The translations under genes and the position numbers were made by a program. The notes beneath the pieces are model-generated. The model had not been told where the DNA came from. It searched no databases and worked only from the letters and a program-made list of their open reading frames with translations. From Procambarus clarkii (taxonomy: Eukaryota; Arthropoda; Malacostraca; Decapoda; Cambaridae): a stretch of 64,000 nucleotides of DNA. Where the stretch lies: the NCBI RefSeq assembly GCF_040958095.1, contig NC_091165.1:28226498-28290497 (forward strand), given 5' to 3'. Of the stretch, positions 10,701 to 22,700 are shown piece by piece (the first letter of the stretch is position 1; each line of letters starts with the position of its first letter).

Positions 10701-13700
10701 CAGATATTTACAACCAACCTCCCACTCCCCAGAAACCAAAAATAATGACAATGATAATAGTATGTCTTACTCTCACAGTCATCATTTGATGAATACTGAA
10801 CAGAATAAACATGCTTATGATAGCCATCTGCAATCAAACCCATCATCTGTCTGGCCAGGAAGGGTAAATAAGAATGAAGGAATGCAGAACAAATCCATTG
10901 ATGGTTACGAGTCAGGAGTAAAAGAGAGTAATATTGCTGAGGCATCAACATCACAATCACATATAATCAGTAGGAACTCTGCTGCACATAACCATGAACC
11001 TTCTTATACCAATGTTGAGCTACTTGGAGGTAAGCATGAATCTGAAACAAGTGTTTACCCTGATTTTACACCTCATGATTCTGTGACTGAAAGAAACATA
11101 GAAAAAAATGCACATGAGAGTAATGCTACACAATTTTCAAAACCCTTTGTAAAAGAGCCAATTATTCAGATAGTGCCAAGTGTTAGTGAAATATACTCAA
11201 TGCCCAATAAATCAGATATGTATTATTGCCATACCGAACATCACAGTGAGGGACTAGATAGCCTTCAGAGTCAAGACATTTCTCATCCTTGGATGAAAGA
11301 AACAAGATCACTAAGGAAAGATATAGAAGATATAGTGGTTAGAAAGCAAGCTTTGGATACTAGACTACAGGCGCTTATTGCACATCGTGCAGCTCAAAGG
11401 GACCTGGAATTGCATCAGCTTGAAATTTCAAATGGAAGACATGTGCGTCTAATGAGGAGTCATAGCTTAGAAGAAGTTGATAACAGAAAATTAAAAACAA
11501 AAATTAGAAAATATAAAAAACGAAGTAAAAGTTATGAAGATAAGCCTTATCAACAGAGAAAGTCGGGAACGTCTGTGAGTGAAACATACCTCAGCATGAT
11601 CAATGAAGACCAAGATGAGTTTCCCAGCCTAACAATGGAAAACACTGAGAATGATGAAAAAATTACAGAGCTACAACATGATGAGGCTGACTTACCTGGC
11701 TTGGGAGATAGTGGTCTTAGTAGTGAAATTAACTCAATAAATGCAACAATTCAGGAACTAGTGAGGGAAAATCATCAGTTGCATAAATTTCTTCAAGGAA
11801 TGACTTGTGAATCAATTTTTAAAGTAGACCAAGAAAAATTGGCCCTTGAAGCTAGAATACAATTACTGAGTGAGGAAAATGAAGCATTAAAATTATCTTT
11901 AAATGATGAAGAATGTACAGTTGATGAGAGTGAGACCAAACATAGCAACAAAACGGTTTCATTTTGCATTGATGGAGGTAATGATGAAGAGCCAGAGGCA
12001 AAAGTATATAGTATAAACACAGACGAAACTAACAAGGTAATGGAAGAAGATGGCAAAAAACAAACTCAGGATAATGTTTCCCATTCACTTATTAATTCAG
12101 TGAAACTGATCCCTATTACACTAGGCGAGTCAAAGAGTAGCCAGGTGGAAAAAGACATATTTAATCATGCTAATGATCAGCCACTATTTGAGAATGAAGA
12201 AATATTGAGTAGTGCTAAGCCTCAGTCATTAGTTGAAGTTGATTTAGCAGGTATCCTGAAAGTTGAAGTTGAGCATTTAACTCAAGAAAATCAGAATCTC
12301 TTGAAAATAATAGAAGAAGAAAGAAAAATTAGTGAGGGAGCAAGAAAACAGTTAACTGAGATAAGTCAGCAACAAGAAGTAAAGAAAGATGCCAAAGAAA
12401 CACAAACTGACTTGAAGGGTGATACTTGCAGTGTTGAAGCAGACAGCTATAAAGAAATGGAAAAACTTCATATTAGAATTAAGAAACTTACAGAAGAGAA
12501 AGAAAAATTGAGCTGCAAACTTTATGAGGAAGTTTCTGACCGAGATTTGGAAAGTGCAAGACTAGAAGCACGAATTCGAATACTTTCTGAACAAAAACAA
12601 AATCTGACAGAAAAGTTGAATGAGGTAACATCATCAAAAATAGACATGGTTGAAAAAAGTTGTCAATCAGAGTTAGCTGTCTACCATGCAGACCTAAGTG
12701 GTGACAGAGATGGTGAAAGCATTTTAACTGTTACAGTGAGCAGTGTTTATGATGCAAATGCCCAGGCAAAATCAACCATAGGTGTCCCTGATGTAAATGA
12801 TTTAGGAAACCTTGAAAGGGTTGGATGTTCACTTAATATGCAAGATACCAGAAATAATGAAGATATGATTACCTGTGCTAATGTCAGTACAACTATGACA
12901 ATTTTAGAAGACTCTTCTGCATTTGTTAATGATACCATTCAAACTGAGGCAAACTTGGACAACGTCACAGTTCAGGGCATTCCTAATAGCTCTTCTGAGG
13001 CAGTCATTAGAGACAATGAAATTATCCTTAGTGATAATTCAACACCCATTCCAAATTTAGGTAAGAATATATCCATCACTCGTTCTGATCAAGCTGTTAA
13101 TATAAACGATGGTGACACTACATCATCATCTTTCAGTACTTCAGTAATGACAGTAGCATCTGAAAAGTTGCACGAGACCGTATCAGGTGGTAAGGCTGAT
13201 TATCAATCGGCAATTTTTAAAAATAGTGCTCCTGCTAATCATACCAGTAGATCTTTGAACACTGAAAAACATTGTATTGTATTGTTAGATCAAAATACAG
13301 GCCGTGTTCAAAATGAAATCGGTGTAGATTGTGACCATAGTCATATTTATAATCAGGATTCAAAAGATGATTCTAAATTAATGCTGCAACTTGACGAATT
13401 ATTGAAACAAAATGAAGTAATAACTCATAGTCTAAATGATTTAAAATCCTCAGCATTGACATCGGAAACTTCTCTGGAGTCTACTATAATGAAAGTTATG
13501 GAAAAACATGGTAAACTAATACAAAATATTGATGAAAAATTAACCATAGCTAGATCATCTGACAAGTGTGAATATGAATCTAGTTTAATGAAGTTGACAA
13601 GAGGTAATCAAGAGTTATTCAGTATTCTTGAACAACAGCAAGAAAAGATTGAACTACTAATCAATGAAAATAGTTCACTGGAAAGGAAGTTACAAATAGC

Positions 13701-16700
13701 TCAGACAGAAAGCAAAGAAAAGTATAGTGTGGACGGGGAGAGGGAGACACCCCAAGTGCTCAGAATGTCAATTGAAAGTGCAAATGAAGCGAATGAAGAG
13801 ACTTTCTTAGAAATGGAAGACAAAAAGATTGTTGCCAGCACATTTCCAAGTGAAGATTCGCATCATGATTCAGAGTTTTTAACAGAAAACTGTGAAAATG
13901 TTCCAGTTGGCAGAGAAGATATAAATTCTCCACAGGGTAAAAATGCAATTTCTGGTGATGAAGGAAACACAATACAGTCCAGCACCCAGTCTCAGTCATC
14001 TGATCCACTGGACACCAGAAGCAAGCCTCAGAATTACACTTGGGGACCAACTGCAGAAAGGAAGACTATGGAAAATGGCCAGGGCTCCGAAGGACTGCTC
14101 ACTTTAACGCTGAAACGAGAAAAGGAAAACTGGACACTACTGCTACAGCAAGCAGGTACTGTGACTGGACATGATTCAGCAGCATATCTAGTAATGTACA
14201 ATATAATATAATTCAACTGCATGTTATTTAAGATCTATTATATTAAGGTAAGAGCATACCTTGCAAGTCATAGTAACAAGTAAGGAAGCTGTATGCTTAA
14301 AAAACCTTGCAAGTCATGGATAACTTGAATGCTCAGTGATCTGTTAAAATAAGAATTAGTTGCTTGCTTTACTAGGACGGCTTCCCGTAGTAGCTGCTCA
14401 GTTGTTACACAATAGTGATGCTAAGCCTGAGGATTGTACTAGGCCTCCAAGATCTTCATTCATCTACCGGCACCTTGGACCAACATCTGGCCTCCCGCCT
14501 CACTTCCTCGCCTGGTACAAATTCCCTGTGTCAAGAAACCTGGATTTAGGCTTTGTGAGGTCTTCCTAGGTCAACTACTGATATTCCCTAGGATGTAATC
14601 CATAATGGTTACTTAACTCCTGAGTACCTATTTACTGCTAGGTAAACAGAGTCAGCAGGTGAAAGAAAATGTGCCTAAAAATTTCTGTCTTGCCATGGGA
14701 ATGAATCCAAAATCCTCGATTGTTAGTTGAGGGTGTAGACCACTGTGCTATAGGATCCACTGCTGCCTCCTTTGCCAGATAAGTGGTGTTGGTTTTCCCT
14801 GGGACAATTTTTTCATGCAGTCATTACTTTGGGTTTTTAATTTTGTTCATTTTAGGGTCTTGGTAGTACAGTGGCTACATTCTCAAGTCAATTAAGGATC
14901 CTGGATTCAATCTTGGGGTGGGACAGAAATGGTTGGGCATGTTTCCTTTCACCAAATGTACCTGTTCACCTAGCAGTAACTAGGTACCCCGGGAGTTAGG
15001 CAACTGTTGTTGGGTTGGATTTTGGTGAGGGGTCATTAGTTTCAGCTTGGGGGAACCTTGCTATAAGCCTGAAGTATATATACTGTTTACATAAGCTTCC
15101 TGTCCCCGAGTATATGAATTAATTATTTTCACTGTCTTTTAAAACCACCTACATTGAGTGTTCCCCAGCTTTGTTTTTGCTGGTGCTTTGGACCAGGGTT
15201 CCATTTCCTGGTGGCTAGCTTGCATTTCTTTTGCTCAACTAGATATATCTTCTATGAAAAGTTCAGGTTCTTCCCCTACTTGTCTGGTCCTTTTGAGTCG
15301 CATTGCATGGGAATTGATCACCACTGTAAGGCCTGGTGATGAGGAGTTGTTGAACTGTAGGTAGCTGAGTACTAGTGTTAACCCTGGTCCTGATGTGTCT
15401 TAGTATGTTGCTCCTTTGCCAGGCTTGCACTTGGGTTGTATTAAGCTATTCTTCCTTATCTGTGGCTTTATATGCCTTCTCTCTATAATGGTTGGGAATT
15501 AGATGTCTAACATGCTGATAATGCTTTCCTTGTGCCTGGCACATCCACTCATTTGTGTGACTGTTTGGACAGCCAGCTCCCATTGCATCTGGGAGGTCTG
15601 TTTACCTCATTCAAAGGCTTATCACAGCATAAACCTGTTTTCCTTGCATCACCTGCTATCACTTGTAGCAGTAGAGAGATTTTGTGAGACACCTGTATAG
15701 TGCATTTAATTTATAACAGGTAACTAATACAGGATTGTTACCTATGATAAACAATAATCTTTCAGAGAATGAGAAGCAGATTCTTCAAGACCGCATTATT
15801 ACATTAGTGAATGAGAATAATTGCTTGGCAGCAAGACTGGAAGAAGTGGTTGGGATGTCTCGCAACTTGAGTGACCAGATGCACTCAGCAAAAGATCAGC
15901 TTATAAAAGTAACAACTGAAAAAGAAGATTTACAGAAGAAAGTCAGGTTGGTTTTAAAGTAATACTATAAAATGAGAATTATGACATTGTTTGATGCCGT
16001 GCTATAGTAACTATGTCCTTGTGTCTTCAAACAAGTGTTCACACACCCTTATTCTGTATCTCTGTGGCCATGTTTAATTCAAGGTCTCTGGAGGAGTGTA
16101 AAGAATATAGCTCCTTAAGTTTATCCGACTCAATTGGCAGCACTCGATTCACCCAACGACTCAGGGAGCGAACACGCAACCTGCAGGTGAGTACATCACT
16201 TTATCCCTTGTACTGTATATATAATAGAACCTCAGTACTGTGCTTAGGGCAACTGCAATTAGGACTACATCCTTTCAGAACAATTATGGTTTCTAGATTA
16301 TCAAGGTTTTTGCACATTTTTACACATTAGTAACTATAACTAATGCATTTTGAATATGAAGCTAATCAAAATGGAACTATTGTATTTTTGTCACTCAGTG
16401 CTCAAATTAATTGAGAAGGGTGGATATGTAAAAGGAGAAAAAAAAATTGTATATAGTTTTAAAGCAGGAAGATTGGCTGCCGTGTACATGAAAAAAAAAC
16501 ACTTCTATTTAGTAAAGGAATATTATGAAATCAGAAGTTTTTGAGGGGGAGGGGGGTGTTTTCTGGGGTTAGACATACTGTAGATGGATTAATGTAGGGT
16601 AATAGAGGACTGGGTGGCCTTCTTGTCACCGATAGTAACATTTTGGAAGAGGACGTAAGTGTGTAAATTTCAAATTTGTATGAATTTAATTTAAGAAAGT

Positions 16701-19700
16701 TCTTGTGTTATAAATATAGAATATTGTATAAACAGAATAACCACTTAAAGTTTTTATCATTTCCTTGACCATTTTTTTTATTTTTTATCATTTAATGTTA
16801 TGTATTTATTATTTTGCAGTTTTCTTACAATTTTCATCATACACTATTTCCTAGTTATCTCATTCAGCTACTCACTAAAGTATAGTTTGCTATGTCCATT
16901 GGACAAGAACATGCACAGTTAAGCAGGACTATACTTTATACTGCATTGGTGTCATAGAGATCTTTTTGTGGTCCCCCTGTAGGGTCATTAAGGTACTAGG
17001 GAATCACTAGAGAAATTATTCATGTGTGGAATGACCAATAGTAGCTTATTCATAACAAAATTGAAGCTCTACATTAACATCCTTGGCATCCTAGGTGACT
17101 ATACAACTACTGAGAAGAGAGGGATCAGAAAGGATATGGGCACTGCATTTCAAGATACTGAGAATAGGGTTGGGGGGAGGGGTGTTCATGTGGGCCTCGT
17201 GTTTTATGAAACGAGTCAATATTAATCATTCTTCACTGAAAAGAATTGCCCAGTACTGTAACACCTTAGAATTGCCCAGTATCTCTCTAGTGTTTTAATG
17301 AAACAAAAGGGACAACTTCAATAGACCTCTGTGGAGTGGAAATATGTCATTCTGACTGAATTTGAATGTTCCTGTCCAGTGACACAGCAGAATGAACTAC
17401 TCATGATGATTTGCTCAGAAAAGCAGTTTTAATATACAGTAACTCAAAAGATTGATATTTTTTGCTATGACTTATATGTATTATTGTATGTATATTGACC
17501 TCTGGAAAACTTATCTTAAAATAATTTTATTCTTTTAACAGAGTGAAGTAGAGCAAGCATGGCAAGAAGTTCACCAGCGCACTATAGAGCGAGACAGGGT
17601 TTCTGCCGAGAAAGAGAGCCTTGAGTGTACCTATACCATCAGTCTTAATACAGCTAGAAAGGAGGTTAGATTAATTATTAAGCATTTGATTGCTGTGAAA
17701 TGGATATTTCTTCATTTAACCCATAGATTTTGGATCTGCTTTTCATAAGAAAATAAGGTAAAGTCAATATGAAAGCATCTTTCTGAGAAGATATTTTTGT
17801 TTTGTCATGGTTCGAATTTATGAACAATCTGGCACTGGTCCCTACCTGCCAAACTGTCCTTGAACTTGGACAATATGGTTTAATTTGAGCTTGGAAATCT
17901 TGAGTATGCGAGGTGCTGCCATCTGCTGAACATATTATGAAGATGTCGTTTAGTGTAGGTTACTGCAACAGTTTGTCTATTTTCAGTGATGTACTGTATT
18001 GATAGTGTGTGTAATTTACCTGAATTTACATGAGGGCCACCTTCTAGTGGCCATGACAGGAACAGGAAGCCTGTGGCTTGTCAAGGTCCCTCATATTTAA
18101 TTGTATAGTTGTATTTGATTATTTTTTCAAAACTAATCCTTGATATAGTGTTACACAGCTTGATGGATAAGTATACAGTATATAAATATAACTTTTTATA
18201 ATATTTAAATTATTTCAAGGATTCTTTTTAAATTTCTGATTAAATTTCTTCTTATACTGACATTTGTGAAAATCTTGTTTATTCTCCACAGATTGAGGCA
18301 TTAAAGAGCCAGTTAACAGTCGTTGAGAAAGAGAAGGACAAAAGATTAGTTGAACTGACAAACACTCAAAATGAATTAGAGAGAAGGTCAGCAGATATGA
18401 TGAGGGCTGCCCAGGACACCAGTGTTGCTCACTGGGACAGGCTCTTGGATGCTGCTGATAGAAGACTAGAAAGTTTGCAGAATGAACTCAGGAAAGGACA
18501 GGAGCAACTTCAGAAAGAAAGAGAAGAAAGGAAGGTAGAGCTATAATCCAGTTTGAGTATTGAAAATAATTAAGTGTTGGTCACCCATTGATTTATTAAT
18601 TTTAGTTTGGCGAGGTTATGTACCTTTTGAAAGAATTGTTGATCACCAAGTTATGTATCTAAGAAATTGTTTATTATAATCAGCAATGAAATGAAGATGT
18701 ATAAGAGTTGTAGCAACATTGGGAGGATTTTAAAATATATAATTTTCCAATATTTATTAGAGTGTAGAAGCTAAACTGGAAGAAATAAAGAAACAGAAGA
18801 TATCTTCAGCTCCTGTTCACATTGGCGAGAGTGAGCTGCTTCATACCAGAGGAGAGCGATACTGGCTGGAAACTGTTACTCGTCTCAAGGTTAGATACAG
18901 CAGTAAATCTATTAATCAAATATTACCTTTAGAATAATAGACAAAATTATTAGTGTCATTGAAATGTTTAAATAGCTAGACATTTATTTGTCTAGCTATT
19001 TAAACTATTGTCTCTATACATTTGTATTATAAAATTATCCAGGTCAGTTCAATGTGTTGGGATGAATATATGATGAAAGTACAGTACAGGGAAAAGATAA
19101 GAGTTGATACAAATAGGAAAAATCAGGAAAACTCAGCCGAAAAGGCAAGATGATGTAAAAGAAAAAAGTAGCGGAGGGAAAGAAGAGTATAATTTGAGGC
19201 CAAAGTTTGAGTAGTATACAGTACTGTATATAAATAGATAATACCTTAAGAGAGCATTCAAATGTTTCAATAGGATAGTAATTTGCCTTGACAATGTTTT
19301 TTTGAATTTCAGGGTCAGCTGCAGCAGGAGCAGCTACGGTCACGTTTACTGGAAGCTGCTGACCATGAGAGCTCTGCACGTATTTTGATTCTTCAGCGCA
19401 GTATTCGGGAAACAATCGAGGCACATGAAACTCTGCAGGTTTGCTTCCATTGTTTCCAAGTAAAAAGCTCTTGCCATAAAAATTCATACCTGTTATGGTT
19501 GTTTATTAGGCCACTATCAGGTAAAGGTGTGTTTTCACATTATGAAAGTGTTCAACAGAACTCATATACAGCAGAAGCTCTGCTGCTTCTTTGGGGATCC
19601 AACTAATGCTTCTATTGGTAAGACAAGTGTTTCAACAAAGACAGGTGGTAATGCAATGCAGTACGAGGAGAACAATAGGGATGGGATAAATATGTTAAGG

Positions 19701-22700
19701 TAAGTAATAAGTGCAGGGGGAAGGACATTTAGAATGCATCAGTGTGTAGCATTAAGATCTCTGTTACTGAGTACGGTCCAAGCATAAATCAATGCATGGG
19801 CAACTCTTTGCTGTCAAACTATTTAGAGGATGTGCACTGGCCGCTCCACTTGCCATAGTGAAAAAGTGTTTTAGATAAAAACTACTGTACATTGCATATT
19901 TTTAATTTGTAATCAACACACATGATAATTTTACTAGTGATGTGATACTGGAGCCTCTTACAACATTTTTATTTAAATTCTATGATGTATATAGGCATGG
20001 TTTCTGTATATAGGCAATTCGTTTCTGGGACAGTGATTTTTATTTTAGTGTTTGAGATTGTGACAAATGCTTACTTTAGTTGAAAGTAAAGTTAAGGATG
20101 CAAAATAAAACAAACATCTTGAGCTTTATTTAGCTTTTGCCATGCTTACAGTATTTGCATCAGTTACATATATTTCATACTGCCGTTAAAGCACAATTAG
20201 AACATATTTTTGTACGTGTCATTAATTTTTGCTTTTAAATCATTAACTTAGGCAAAGTACAACCAGCTTCGCTCTGCCTATCGTGCTAAAAAGGCAGAGA
20301 AGATTCGACACAGAGAGCTTTCACAGCAGTACACTGCACAGGTTAAAGAGCTTGGTAAAACATCTGCTGCTCTGGAAGAAAATTTTAAGGTATGATAAAT
20401 TATGTCATTTGTCACACTGCATCAGCCAAGGATCATGTAAAGGTTTAGGGTAGAAGAACATCTGACCACTCAAAATATTATTTGTGTAACAGTAAAATGA
20501 CATCACTTTCTCTGATGGCAGTCATCTTTAGCAATTTTTTATGTGCATGTATAATGAAAATGCAACTCTGCATTTTTTATGTGCACCTCTCACTTGCATA
20601 ATCCTTTCAAGATTGACACTCTACCTATGCTGCTCACTTTTGTTTTTCTTCCTCTAGGCTAATGGACCCCCCCCCCCCCCCCCCATGAAATGAAAGTAGA
20701 AAACAGGATAATGATAATTTGTTCTAATTCATCTCTAGGTTTCCATTCAGTGTCTTGAGAACATAATCTTATTAGCTTGAAACTTAAATTACTTTAGTTT
20801 GAGCAAACATGTTTGGCTGTTATTAAAATTGAGAAATGTAGCTACCTACAGCACAAGTATTTTCTGAACAAAGTTTTCCCTATACCTTGACACTGAACCA
20901 GCCTAGGATACTGATAGTACAGTCCATCCTCATAAACAAAGGCCAAAGTTCATTCCATGCACCCGCCAAACCCCATGTAAACGAATAAAAAACAGTTTAC
21001 ACACGATTCTCAACTAATGACGTCCGGACACTTCCGGAACAAGTGCTTCACTGACGACTTTTGTTCGATCCACAACACTGTAAATGCTTCACCTACATAC
21101 TACAAATACAAATAATTGCCAGCTTTACCTAAACACCTAACCAATGCCTAAATATGCACAATATGCTAGTATATACAGTAATATTAATTTATATTTGAGA
21201 AAATTCCTGTTTTGAATAGAACAAAATATTAAAATTTATGAATGTGTCTTTGGGGTTGACCGCTGGATAGAATGGACTTGGTCTGAGGACGGGTTGGATA
21301 GTACACTTTTGTTTAGGTTCAATCTGGCTCCCAGAATGTTCATTTGGATAAATAACACTTTTAGTTCTGAAGGACCTGTGGTTCACTGAGGTTCAAGTTC
21401 TGGTCCACCTTGATTGGTTAATATGGGCTTCCCATCATCAGTCTTCTCTGCTGGTCATGAATTTGATGTTATGCATGCTGGAGTTTTGAGTTGATTGTAA
21501 ACTAACCGAAGTTACACCTTTGAACTGTTCGGTGCCATCTGTGAAAGATATAAATAAATATTAAAACTAGGAATTAGATTCATAAGAGATAAAGAAACAT
21601 GTAAAATCCTAAATGAACAGTTTGTGTTTGAAAAAAAAAATAGTCTTTTGTAGCAGCAAACACACTGTGCACTTTGGAGCATAACTTAAGAGTGCCTGGA
21701 TGGCATAAAACATCTGCGTAGTGATTTAGGAAAAAACAAAACAGTCAAGTCTGACGGAGTTTCACCAGGGATCCCTAGAGAATGCTCTCACAAGCTTAGC
21801 AATCCTTTGCAGATTATATTCCAGAAATCATTAAAAACAAGAAAACTCGGACATTCAGTAAATGGGGAAATAGTCCCAATATAAAATCCGTTAAAGACTC
21901 ATTGTACTATAGCATCACTGACATGTGTAGTTGAAGTCACCAGAGTAGGAAATTGAAATTAAATGGTGGAATATGTTGAAAAAGTTATATAACTGACAGA
22001 CAAAATTATTAATAAACTGAATGTCATGCATAAAAAATTTACTAACTTTAGCTTTGATGTCCATAGGGATTGGAAAGGATGGGGGAGGTAGAGGGATGGG
22101 GAGATGAAATTCAGGAAGGGGATGCGGGTGTAGAGAGAGAGGAGGTTTGAAAGTTTTTTTTAATTGGGAAAGGGGTGGATGGGTAGATTGCATCTATCTG
22201 GATCTCAAAATAGTATTCAATAGACTTCCACACAAGAGGCTTTTCTAAAAGTTGGAATATGCAGGAGTGACAGACTATTAGCATGGATAAAAAATTATCT
22301 AGCAAAGATGTAAGTCATGAGAGATGATGCAACACAGAAGCACTATAGATGATGCAACACAGGAGCACTATAGCATTGCTCTAGGCTATGCATCAGAAGA
22401 TGAGCTGATCTGATAACTGATGCTGGACCAAGCTCCATGCCACCTGGTGGCAGCATTTAGTACCAATGGGTTCTAGCTAGTTTTTTATTTATTTTGTATT
22501 ATTTGAGAGTTATTTGGCATTTTGATGGCTTTTGAGTCCTGTGAATCCAGCAGTTGTCTATAAAACTTTACTGATTTTCTGCCATTTCATCAGGAAAATA
22601 TCCAGAATGTCATTTGCTCCTTGTGTCTCGTGGTAATGTGGATATGTCCCATAGTATGGAAAAATAGCTAATAAATACTGTACAAAGATTTGCAGAAAGG

